Source: Plutella xylostella (lineage: Eukaryota > Arthropoda > Insecta > Lepidoptera > Plutellidae). Taken from it: a stretch of DNA of 64,000 nt. How positions within the stretch are numbered: the first letter of the stretch is position 1; each line of letters opens with the position of its first letter. Below the pieces are notes generated by a model. The model was not told the DNA's origin and made no database searches. It saw only the letters and a program-made list of their open reading frames with translations. Position numbers and translations under genes: made by a program. This document shows positions 12,701 through 24,700 of the stretch, one piece after another. The stretch is taken from the NCBI RefSeq assembly GCF_932276165.1, contig NC_064009.1, forward strand, positions 7,254,001 through 7,318,000, given 5' to 3'.

Positions 12701-15700
12701 TCATTCTAAAAACAGACCACCGGCCATTGCTAGCCATATTTGGTAATAAAAATGGGGTGTCTGTGATGGCAGCTTCGAGGTTGCAGCGATATGCTATATT
12801 TCTATCGGCATACAATTACGAAATCCAATACCTAAGTAGTGAAAAGAATGCAGTAGCCGACTATTTCTCAAGAGCGTCCATAACAAACAATCCGAGTGAG
12901 CCGGAATGTTGCGAAGGGGGTTCTTATCTCAATTTCATTGATAATGACATGTTACCGGTATCATTTCATGATATAAAACAAGAGGTCTCTAAAGATAAAG
13001 TTTTGCAAACAGTTATAAAATATGTGAAAAACGGTTGGCCACGAAAAATAACGTGTAAAAATATTCTTCCGTATTTTAGATGTAAAAGTGAGATAGACGT
13101 CGAAGACGGTTGCGTAATGCGTGGTCACCGCATCGTAATTCCAGCCGTATTTAGGAATCGTATGATACAGGAATTACATAAAGGACATTTGGGAGTCGTG
13201 AAGACTAAGAGTCTGGCCCGGAGCAAGATGTGGTACCCCGGGATAGACGCGGACATCGAGCGCTGCGTGCTGGGCTGCCCCTCGTGCAGCGCCCTGCGCG
13301 CCGCGCCCCCGCGCGCCCCGCCCGCGCCCTGGCCGCGCGCGCGCCAGCCCTGGGAGCGCATCCACATTGATTATATGCAGTTTGGTCAGAAAGTGTATTT
13401 AGTTGTTGTTGATAGTTTCACTAAATGGGTTGAATGTATTCCGATGACGGCGGGTTTATCAACTAAATCACTAATACAAAAATTAAATAAAATATTTTGT
13501 ATGTTTGGTTTACCCCGTTTATTGGTTTCAGATAATGATCCCAAAATATTAAACGAAGAGTTCGACATATTTTGTAAGTCGAACGGGATTAAACATATTA
13601 CGTCACCGATATATCACCCAATTAGCAACGGTCAAGCGGAAAATTCCGTAAAATCTTGCAAAAAAAATGTTGAAAAGTATAGTCGAATCTAACGCGCATT
13701 TGTCATCCGAACAAATGCATGAGGCTTTAGATATGTTTTTGTATGAATATCGTAATTGTAAACATTGCGCGACTGGTGAGTCTCCCGCCAAATTAATGTT
13801 TGGCCGTGAATTACGTGGCAGGTTAGACTTAATTTTACCAAGTAAATCGCCAGAGGTCGACGCATTAGGAACAATAGCGGCTCGCAACTTCGTTATCAAT
13901 CAGAAGGTGTTGACGCGATGTTATGTATCTAGAAAACCGGTTTGGTTACCAGGAACGATCGTAGGTAAATTGGGAACCCGAATGTTTAATGTTATTATCG
14001 AAGATCACGGTACGTGCAGGCGTCATGTAGATCAGATAAGACCATTTTATGAAGATGTTCTGCCCGTGGCACAACCTTCGTGTCATTCACAGCCTCTGCA
14101 GGACAGTGAGCAGAACATCCCATCCACTTCCTCTTCCAATGCACAAATAGATATGACAGAAACACAAATTCCTGAAATTATAAACGATGATTTTTTTGAG
14201 TGTGAATCAGATGACGTAGTAGCCCCCGCCACAGTTCACACGGAGCCGGAGTCTCGACCTTGTGTAGGGACAGATACGGATCATTCGAATTTGCTATCAG
14301 CTGATGACTTAGATAATAATAATTCGAGTGGAGCGTTGACCGAGCCCCGCTACAACTTGCGCCCGCGCCGTAATCGTAATTATAAAGAGTAGATAGGTAC
14401 TAGTTATTTTATTTGTATTAGGATATCAATATGTAATATGTATATAATGTTAGTTCTTAGTTTTTTTTTGTGTTGTTAATTACTATGTAAATAATTAATA
14501 TTAGAATATAGAAAGAGATAAGTACATGCACATATAAAGACAAAGTAAGCAAGTAGGTATTTGTTATTAAAATCATGCATGCATTTAAGTACATGGTTAT
14601 ATCAGTAAACTTGAATAAATTGCTGTAGATACCTAAGTTTATATACTCATACTCACCTACCTACATAAATAGTTCTATATGTATAGACTTATATGGGTGA
14701 ATGATGATATTTGTTAACTTATGCCATCTGGTTATACCTACCTAGCTTTTAGTTAGTCATAGCTAGCTATGTAAGTAAGTTTTTTTTTGTTTGTTCTTAC
14801 AGATCTGAAAATTAAAGGGGAAGGAGTGCAGTGTACAAGTACTTCCACCCAACCTGTATTGAGTTTGGCAGTAATAAACGAGTCATCGTAACTAGCGGTT
14901 GTTTCAATGGGTGACCAATTTCAAGTGGTGCTTTTCTGGACGCTTCCGTGCTTCGGACGGCACGTTAAGCCGTGGGTCCCGGTTGCAGCTTCGGCAGCAG
15001 TCGTTAAGCCTAGTCAGAGGCCTTCGGGCGGCTTGAAAACATCTGACAGTCGGGTTGCCCACTTACCCGACAACTCTCTCAGCACAAGCTTGCTTGTGTT
15101 GGGGTCCACCAACCCGCACTTGGCCAGCGTGGTGGACTAGGCCTAAACCCTTCCTTCATTGGAAGGAGACCCGTGCCCCAGCAGTGGGGACGTAATGGGT
15201 CGTGATGATGATATTCACTATTTCATAACAATTATCCTATATTCCAATAAGATCAAAGAATATTCACTATTTCATATTATATATTTAATCTTTTAAAATA
15301 ATACCTAAATCACTTCCCACTTGGCTACAAAATTAGAGTCATATTATTATATTTTCAAATACTTATCTATAATGAAAATTCATGATTTAATAAAGTTACT
15401 ATACTATAAATTATTGAACTATTCTAGTTTCAGTTACTTTATGATTATAAATATGATTGTCCCCTTAGCTTTGACAACATGTACTCATGTTGAATTATTT
15501 ACATGAAATAAAAAGAAAACATGTAAATATATAAGGTTAGGAGCAAGGGAAGTGATTAATAAGTTGGTCGGAGGAATGTCCAAGTCAATGGTTGTGTTCC
15601 ACGAGGGCTCTGATTGAATATTTGCTATTATTTATCTATTTTAGAGTCTTATATATTGATTCAATCGGGTGTAGTGATAAAGGCCTACAAAGCGTATGGA

Positions 15701-18700
15701 GGGGCTTCCCTTATTAACCAACTCCAAAAAACATTATTATCTATATTATTATATTTATGTACTTACCTGTAAATATGTATTTATCGTACAAATAAAAGTT
15801 ATACATTAAAGTTGTAGTATATAGGTCAATAATTATAGACAGGTAGGATGTATGTAATCAGTTCTAGGTCATAGTTTTATTTAATTCACTATTCTTTCGT
15901 TTATTGGGTTACAACACAACGTAGGGTTTCCCTGGATGTTTCATGGCCAATCTAAATCAGTATTTGTTTCACTTTTATTTCACTCAAGTAAGTTTTGTTG
16001 TAGTTTCAAATATCTTCTTAGTAAATCCAATAGGTAGGAGTTAAGTAGGCAGGCGGTAGGGCGAAACGTTACAATTTGGTGCCGTGACCAGGATATTTCA
16101 TCTCTTCATTTTAGGTGTCAGGCAGCTAGTTTTCTGTTCTTTTATCTGAAATTTTACAAGAAAATTTGATTAACATAGTACTTATTTACAAATAAATCAC
16201 AATATTGAACACTCTTTTGCATAGTATATAGGTAACTTACGTTTGTCTCGAAAAAACATTAAGTTTTGTTGTTTGCCTTGCGATTAGTAAGTAAATATTT
16301 ACTTGTTATGGTGGTTTTTACATAAAGGCATTTCTTTTAATTAATGTTACGGCTAGAAGAAAGTTCCAAAAGTTTGTTTTTTGTTGGAAAAACTTTATAC
16401 ATTATACAGCATTGCACCATAAACAATATATAGACAAAAGTTTTTTTTTTACAGAGTAACTTTCATTGCGTTCACAGACTAAGTAAAACTCTGGTATAAT
16501 ATGGCAGTGTGCATTATTTTACGTTCATGACAAAATCACTGCAAGTTATAATTTTTAACTTTACTAATACTTTCAATATGTTTACATTATAATAAGTCTC
16601 TTGCGTTTTGTTCGTAATGATTTGTTACATACTAGGGGTAGGAAAGTGATTATATCCTGGATATAATCACAATTTGTTGCCGTGGAGTGATCGAACTTAT
16701 AAACGAAAGAAATTTAATAGGAAGCGCAAGAGACTAGGTTTTGTATTGGAACGGAACGTAATAAGGAAGCATTTGTGAAGATAGGTAGGTAGTTGATAAA
16801 GTTAGGATGAGGAAATGGAAATAATACATTTATTAAAATGTACTTAATAAGTAGGGGTTGTAGTAATGTTATGTAGCTCATTAAAAAATTACAAAATATT
16901 AGGGGTTGTATGTGGCTATGCTCCTCATGGAGAGGAAATAATAATCATCATCAGCAGGGGTTGTATATGTAGGTATTTAAGATATGCTCCTCGTGGAGTA
17001 AGGGGAAATAATCATTATCATCATCAGGGGTTGTTTGTGTATAAGACTATGTTTCTCGTGGAGTTAGAGGATATAATCATCAGAAGTTGTATAATATAAT
17101 GGATTCTTATTCAGGACATTATCTATAAAATTTAATAGGTTACTTAAGGTAGGTACCTACTTACCTTTAAATAGAATAACATAAAACATAGTATGTAGGT
17201 CATAATTAGTGTTGCTCTGAATCACTATGAACGGTTCCTCTGATTATGTAGCTGATTAGGGAATTATAAGTGAATAGGGGTTGTAGGTAAAATAATGATA
17301 TGGTTTTATTTTAGGTAAAAGCAGTAAAACATTTATTAAAATCAAAAATTATATTTAAAAAAAAAACAAATGTAACGAAAACGCGGCGAATTTTAGTCCT
17401 TATGAACAACCTTAAATGATTAGAATAGATAAAGAAATTCTGGCCGAGGTAGATGAGGGGTGGGGATTTTGGTCTGGAGGTGCGATCGGCTGCATCGGTG
17501 GATCGAGGAGTTTGCGTGGCGGAGCTTGTATGATTATTGCTGGGCTGGACTGGCCTGGTTGGAGGGGGAATCGGTAGTTATAGCAACTAGTCTATAATTA
17601 TTAATTGTCCTTTTGGCTGGGTTGGTTCGGTTTGGTATTGATTGTATGAGTTTTGTTGTGCGGGTTCTTTGGTTTGTTAATGTGGTTGTTTGTGCTTCTG
17701 GATCGGATCTTTGCTCGTCATCGACTAGGCTACTTTAACTAGGCTCTTAATTATTATACTTGAATGTCTGAAAGAGTAGATATATTATACAACATTGATC
17801 ATAGGAGTTGGAATAGAACTGTAACACTATCTATGCTATCATCCTAACTTAGAGTAACCGGAAAAGCCCAAATGTCTAATTATCAAATTCCAGAGAGCCA
17901 ATTAGTAGCAGATGTTATCGGACATTTCCCTAAACAAATACAAGTATGAGTTACAGTCAATAAAGAAAAGAAAATTTAACAATAATCTCATTTGAAAAAA
18001 AAATTGCGATGAAAAGGTAGCGGTCCGACATAACAATAAATTTAGAAAACAATTAATGTGTAGCAAGTTACTGTTCTTGATTAAGTGTTAGACCAGGTGA
18101 AGTAGGCTAGGACCTCATTTAGTGTCAATATATTGTTTGTAAGTTAAGAACTATGTGGGTAGTTTAGTTGTTCCTATTTTGAGCGCGGTTGCAATTCACT
18201 TCTTCATCTGAGTCAGGATGTTTACTTCATAGTATATAATCTCAGAGTTTGGTTGTCAAATAAAGAACATCATCATCATCATCAGCATTCAAAAAGTATG
18301 TCATATCCTGAAAAGAAGAATAGAATTTAATTAGAAAAGCTAAGTATTGTGATGATTTACATAATAGGGAATATGCAAGTGGTTCAAATAAAGGTCAAAT
18401 ATTATTTATAATAAACTTTGTTATTTCATAACTACGACTCCATCAATATTTTTGGTTATAATTTATTTTTGAGCAAGTAAATGAAGTTGAAAAGTACAAA
18501 AAAACTTCGGTAAATTCTAACTTCAGAGAAACGTCACCCATTTTCTTAGGGCGGATGTGACGTCAAAATTCTTTATATATCAATCTCAGAATAGTAACTT
18601 CTTTGCGTTTACGGCGGAAGTTAAATAAATGTCAAGTGTAAACAAAGAAATGTTAATGTCACCGAGTGTTTGTGATGCTCGTTGTGATCAGATACGATGG

Positions 18701-21700
18701 ATCACATAAAAAATCTTCCAATAGATCCTAGCCTCCTATAACCTCTCCACTTCTTGTTTGATATGCTTGTTTGTTTGCAAAGTTTAGCACTTTTTACATT
18801 TTTTGTTGGTAGTGTATGGGCTGCTACTAGTTGTTCTATTGTAATGAGGCGTAAACAGCCATTCGCTAGTCAACGAGCCACTCAAATATGCTCCATATTG
18901 CAACACAATAAAATTAAATTTGTATTGTAAGTATTATGACATGAACAATTAAATTCGGGGATAATCATGTAGCATGTGAAGGAAAGCATCGTGAGGAGGC
19001 CTCAGTATTTGGATTAGGCACATTTGGATGTGTGAGCCCGCCGATCCGCGGTGGGCCGGCGTGGTGGGAGGTGGTCCGGGCTTGGGAGGGGGGTTTGGAC
19101 CTTTGAGATATGCGCGGTGGTTCCGTTCGGGGGAGCCGGGTGCGGGTTCTTGCGCCCCCGCAGATAATAGAATAGAATGACCCACTAACCCTAGTCTCTT
19201 TTACTGAGAACCAAAGTTACAGTAAGTACTTACATACAATTCAAATGTTACTTTATATTCATATTGCCATAATAGCGTAATATTGTGTACAAAGGTCATC
19301 TGGTTTGCGCGCTCCCATTTCAAAAGAGCTACTAGTAGCTATTTACGAGCTCCCATTACAAAACAGCCACTGGTCACACTTTATTACCATTACAAAACAG
19401 CCACTGATCACACTTTATACACTTCCTTTTTCGTTTGTTACCATGACAACATTGGTTTGTTGAAAATACAAAAGTACTCTGTGATTACTTGATTAGGTAA
19501 AAAATCTATGCCGACTGACGGGACTCATTATTCTGAGCCGTGAAATTAAAAGATTGTGACGTCACACCAGCCCGCCATCCTGACGGGAATTTCAAAGTGG
19601 TCGTGATGGTTGTAATTTTTTAACTTTCTTTAAAATACCTTAAATTAATTATTTTGGCGTTGAATTTTTTTTTACTATAATAAAGTGATGTAAAACTATC
19701 CAATAAAAGTATTAAAAAAAATTAAGCATAGTCCCTATTATAAAAATTCAGGAAATTACTATTTATTTCAATATAACTTAAGTAGACTAATAGGATAATA
19801 CATTTAGGGAATGGTTTTATGAATGGTAATCAATATTGGATCTACAGGGGTATGATTTTCATAGCAATCTAACAAAATCTAAGTACAGGGTAGTATAATT
19901 AAAATTGGATTACAACATATGTAGAAAAGAAATAGGTACTTACTTATTGTAGAATAGTAACTTTGGTATATAAGTAGTGAGGGATTGTGAATGTTTTGTC
20001 ACAGTGGATGGTTTGATCAGTGGTTTATCATGGGTTTTAGTTTAACAAAGAGTGTAGTTGGGTTTGCATTGTTATGTTTGGTCCTGAAATAAAACAAATA
20101 ATGATATAGGTATAATTCAAATAAAATTATGTAAATATAGGAGTTCGAGACCAAATGATTAGGATAGGTACTTATTTAAAAGGTGAGGGGTTGACAATAA
20201 GTTAAAATATGTTGGTTAGTCTTGTCAGTATCAATTAAAAACTCTATGGGAGATATTTAATTGAGTTAGATTTTTATAACAATAGGTCTATTATAAACAC
20301 AAGATCCGTAAAACAGAGCTATTGTATGTATAAATGACTAACAATTCAGAGGTTGTTTATTTTGAATCACGATAATTTGGGCATGAGGACTTAGTTTAGT
20401 AGCATGTATACAGGGTATTTGAAAGAATAATGACGCTTACCTGTAAGATTCACTCATTATTTTAGAGTTTCGTAAGTTTAATCGGGTAAACTTTAGATTT
20501 CTTCGTGCGATCGTGTTGTTGAACACAACGACGCATGCTTTTGTTTTGATTAGTGCGGAAAAAAAAAACAGCCAAACAGGTTAAGGTTATGTCAGGTTGA
20601 CATTGACAGTTTAGTTTTAATAAATTTGACAGTTAGACAGGTAAGGCACATTTACACAAACAGCCTAGAATAAGGATAATGGAGACCGTGTTTTTAAAAT
20701 AGGGGTTGTGAAGGAGAGTTGTAAATCTCAGAAATATTTTTAGTTACCTAGTAACATTATTTTCGACTTAGGTAGTTACTGAGGGTAGAAAATGGTTGAA
20801 GTAGAAGTAGTAGTTAGACATATTTGATAAAATAAAACTATTTATAGTATTAGTATTAGTGTAATAGGTTGTAGAAAAAAAACTAGATGGCGGTATTTTA
20901 ATGTTTTGGTATCGATGGAATATTGGGGTGGATTTGTCTGTTACATGAGAGTAGGAACTTTCAATTTTGGTAAAATTGATCTGATATAATTTTCTTTTAC
21001 AGAGAAAACAAAAGGGTAGGGTATTTACATAGCCATTTCCCGGGGATTATGTCGTGATTATAATGTTTCGAAAAATTGAAAGGGCAAAGAATGTGGAATG
21101 AAGAAAACTACTTTAAACGTCATTTTAAAGTCTGAATGATAAGAATGTTAAAGGTACCTGGCCAGGTCTTACATAGTTGATTAAAGGATGATGAAGAATG
21201 AAGTTTTACTTATTTAATATTGAGTGCGATTTATAATCATGACAAATACAACTGGGAAATGAAGGGTTTATTGATACTTCGTTCAGACTCACACACACAC
21301 ATTTATAAGGGAAACTTTGGTATATTGTTTCTGTAAAACTTGATTGAGTTACCTATTATATAGGTACTTATTTAGCTAAAAAAAAAAAGAAATTTATTCC
21401 AAAAGTTACCTTTATTTCACAAATATTTTCCAAATGATCAACTAATGTAGATACAAGAACTATTGCTACTTATGTAATAAGTATTTTAATAAAAATTTAA
21501 AAATAATAATATTGAGTAAAATTTTATAAGAAAAAAAAATATAATATTTTTATAAAAAATAGTTAATTTCATTTTAAAACTACTAACTTAATAATATGTG
21601 GGGACATCTCACACACGGCCATCCGACCCTACATTAGGCAGAGCCTGCAATATGGGTATCGGACCGTCAGTTAGTAGTGTGCAAATTGGTTCAAGTAATT

Positions 21701-24700
21701 TATAGTGCCACAATCTTATCTGTTCCGGTGGCGACGTCGCAGAGATCGAATCCAGTGATGCCATCGATAAAATTTTGCCTATTTCTGGTTTAAACGACAA
21801 TGCATTTCTGCTATTACCTATTGTTTTAATTAGGTACATTCATAAGCATAAACAAATCAAAATATGGGGTTCATAGTAAATGAAAGTGGATATAATATAT
21901 CAAACGACATTTGTTGTACCTATGGAAAATATGTGCACGGCGAACAGAAATAAAATTAGTTCTGATTATGTTCTACTTCTGATATAGGAGATTAAATCTA
22001 GATTACAATGGTATAAGTAATATATGTGGGTCGTGGGAATAACGAGATAGATAGACTTAAAAAAAACTATTAATTAAGTATTATTTTTGAACACTTTATT
22101 TTACATTTTCTAAAGTAACAAGAAACAAGAGCATACAATAAAAAGAAATTCAGACAGTGTGCAAAGGCTAATTCATCATCATCATCAGCACGGGTCTCCT
22201 TCCAAAGGCTAATTGCCAAAAAGCAATTTCTTTCAACCAACTCTTGATAGGTTGGGAAAACAATGACATGTCATAAATCATCATTATTTCGTCTAAAATC
22301 GCTGCAGGTGCGCGAAATTCTTCTTGGTATATTGCCTAAGATTTAAAGTATCATGTCACGTTCTCACACCTGTAATCAAAGAAAAATAAAGATTATACAC
22401 TTTTCATCACGAGTATCACGACCCATCCCGTCCCCACTGCTGGGGCACGGGCCTCTCGGGAAAATATTTCATAAAATTACATGTGAGTATATGGGTAAAA
22501 TTATTCGTCATATTTGGCAACACTAACCTGTAGCCGCTGCAACTCGATCTTCCAATTTTTCAAACGGAATTAAAAGCGCCTGAATACGTTATTCTTCCTG
22601 TATAAAAGCCAACATATATAGTACTACTTTTCTTGCATCACATTACAGCGCTTTTGGCAGTATTTCACCTAGAAAATCACAAAACAAATTAAATAACGTA
22701 GCGTCAGCTTCTTCGAAGAAATTGACAACTCAAATAACGCACAGAGTATGAAATGACGTTTGACAATGACGTCTCGTTGTTGCACATTTTGACCACCGGA
22801 ACAGATAAGATTGTGGCACTATACACACCATACACTCTTAGTCTTGCTTTTGTAGTAAATTGGCGAAGAAAGGCGGTTCTACACGGGCACAAACGTGTAC
22901 AAGTGCTTTAGTCGATTTATTATTTAAGTTAGCTATGCACGCATTAACACATAAGACGTCTATACAGGCTATAGATGTTTATACAAAGTACCTTTTACAG
23001 ACTCCACACGACACACTACACTTTACACAAAAAAAAAATACAATTACTTTGAAACAATTTGCTTAGAAAAATACCTACATACCAAAAGTTGATCATGACG
23101 AAAAACAAATACACTTTACACTAAAACGCGTGGGCACTTTTGACTTTTTTGTGAGCAGCCGTGGTGAGCAGACGGTCAGATGGAGGGAGTGATCGGTGCC
23201 GTGGGAGCTTGAGGACCAGGCGCGTGGAGCCGAGGCGGAACACCGTGTGCGAAGCTAAGTCACCTTTCTACTCGTATTTACTTTTTGTCTCTCGTATATG
23301 ATTGAGAAGTTATACCTACACTTTATTTCTTGAAGGACGCTAACCCACGGCTGCAATTTCCATCACACTGGTATAGGGATTAGATAGGTACACTAAAGGT
23401 CTTCTAACTCGCTCATTCAGTATTTAGCTAGCTAGAGAAAAACCTACACATTACACATTCCCTTATTTTAGCTTTGGTTCAACTTATTTTAGTTTAGAAT
23501 AGGGACTTCTGGATAGATACAAATAGGCAGAAGCGGGCTGGTGATGATGATGATGATGATTATCAAATAACTAAAACCTGACAATAGATCTCACTTCAAA
23601 AATAATAAATTCTTATCAAATAAAAAATATACACCTACCTTCAAATTTGTTCTATGGTTCTTTGTTCAAATTATTGATTTTTCATTAGGTAAATAAATAC
23701 TTCTATAGAATCTATGCTATAGTAATTATTCAAAGAATAAAGTAGGATATATTTATTACAACTATTTATAATATATTTGAATAAGATTATATTATATTCA
23801 CTATTTCATAACAATTATCCTATATTCCAATAAGATCAAAGAATATTCACTATTTCATATTATATATTTAATCTTTTAAAATAATACCTAAATCACTTCC
23901 CACTTGGCTACAAAATTAGAGTCATATTATTATATTTTCAAATACTTATCTATAATGAAAATTCATGATTTAATAAAGTTACTATACTATAAATTATTGA
24001 ACTATTCTAGTTTCAGTTACTTTATGATTATAAATATGATTGTCCCCTTAGCTTTGACAACATGTACTCATGTTGAATTATTTACATGAAATAAAAAGAA
24101 AACATGTAAATATATAAGGTTAGGAGCAAGGGAAGTGATTAATAAGTTGGTCGGAGGAATGTCCAAGTCAATGGTTGTGTTCCACGAGGGCTCTGATTGA
24201 ATATTTGCTATTATTTATCTATTTTAGAGTCTTATATATTGATTCAATCGGGTGTAGTGATCAAGGCCTACAAAGCGTATGGAGGGGCTTCCCTTATTAA
24301 CCAACTCCAAAAAACATTATTATCTATATTATTATCTTTATGTACTTACCTGTAAATATGTATTTATCGTACAAATAAAAGTTATACATTAAAGTTGTAG
24401 TATATAGGTCAATAATTATAGACAGGTAGGATGTATGTAATCAGTTCTAGGTCATAGTTTTATTTAATTCACTATTCTTTCGTTTATTGGGTTACAACAC
24501 AACGTAGGGTTTCCCTGGATGTTTCATGGCCAATCTAAATCAGTATTTGTTTCACTTTTATTTCACTCAAGTAAGTTTTGTTGTAGTTTCAAATATCTTC
24601 TTAGTAAATCCAATAGGTAGGAGTTAAGTAGGCAGGCGGTAGGGCGAAACGTTACAACACCCCTTTTTTCAGCATAGGTTTGTTCTCACAAAATGCGTCT

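Larger units (their letters stand above)
10135..14906 (+). mobile_element. Ty3/gypsy (mag-lineage-like) LTR retrotransposon, 4772 bp
   Basis: Two identical 80-bp LTRs begin TGCAGTGTACAAG and end GGTTGTTTCA. They are flanked by the 5-bp target duplication ATGGG (10130-10134 and 14907-14911). A primer-binding site follows the left LTR, and the purine tract AAAGGGGAAGGAG precedes the right one. One long gag-pol frame lies between, broken late by one frameshift. The tiny LTRs, overall size and tRNA-Ser-like primer site recall mag of Bombyx mori (LTRs of about 77 bp, from memory). Identical LTRs imply a very recent insertion. Confidence 0.9.
10043..15210 (+). mobile_element. 5S-rRNA-derived SINE (SINE3 type) split by a mag-like retrotransposon
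   Basis: The SINE head spans 10050-10134 and the remainder 14907-15210. It matches the uninterrupted copy at 58979-59359. The 12-bp target duplication ATATTCACTATT flanks it (10031-10042 and 15211-15222), and the right long terminal repeat still shows the single empty site at 23795-23806. Seven extra bases (ATTACGG) precede the usual 5' end. The split falls inside the 5S-like C-box segment GGATGGGTGACC. Confidence 0.85.
16095..23126 (+). other. Non-coding interior of the long-LTR element
   Basis: About 7 kb of AT-rich DNA with no recognisable gag, pol or env. It includes a short-unit tandem array (16901-17095), scattered AGGGGTTGT motifs (also about 16855, 17275, 20700), a G/T-rich stretch (17436-17710), a SINE fragment (18962-19188) and SINE3 tail pieces (about 22180-22205 and 22414-22455). 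A minus-strand open frame at 21609-21839 has ordinary amino-acid composition but no motif that I recognise. Confidence 0.5.
8996..24656 (+). mobile_element. Long-terminal-repeat element without genes (LARD-like), bearing nested insertions
   Basis: Two direct copies of a long repeat bound this region: 8996-16073 (interrupted by nested insertions 10043-15210) and 23127-24656. By eye they differ by two substitutions (15679 A/C, 15753 A/C) and one 368-bp indel over roughly 1.5 kb. Taking TG at 9000/23131 and CA at 16073/24656 gives canonical LTR ends. The left copy is followed at once by TTTGGTGCCGTGACCAGGAT, which resembles primer-binding sites of insect LTR elements. The interior (about 7 kb) has no gag or pol that I recognise, which suggests a large non-autonomous derivative. 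Weak points: no clear polypurine tract before the right copy, no matching target duplication, and four extra shared bases (CGCG) outside the TG. Confidence 0.6.

Noticed and set aside
14907..15140. 77-codon frame repeated at 59059-59292
   Set aside because: Identical because both lie in copies of the 5S-SINE; no evidence of a protein.
15321..15506. 61-codon frame repeated at 23904-24089
   Set aside because: Lies in the long terminal repeats, so identity is explained by duplication.
17873..17949. Short frame suggestive of a gag fragment (SQLVADVIGHFPKQIQV)
   Set aside because: Only 26 codons, single occurrence, no neighbouring retroviral-type motifs; too weak to annotate.
24657..24670. Target-site duplication for the long-LTR element
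   Set aside because: ACACC after the right repeat is not matched directly before the left repeat (AGCGCG), so no duplication can be claimed.
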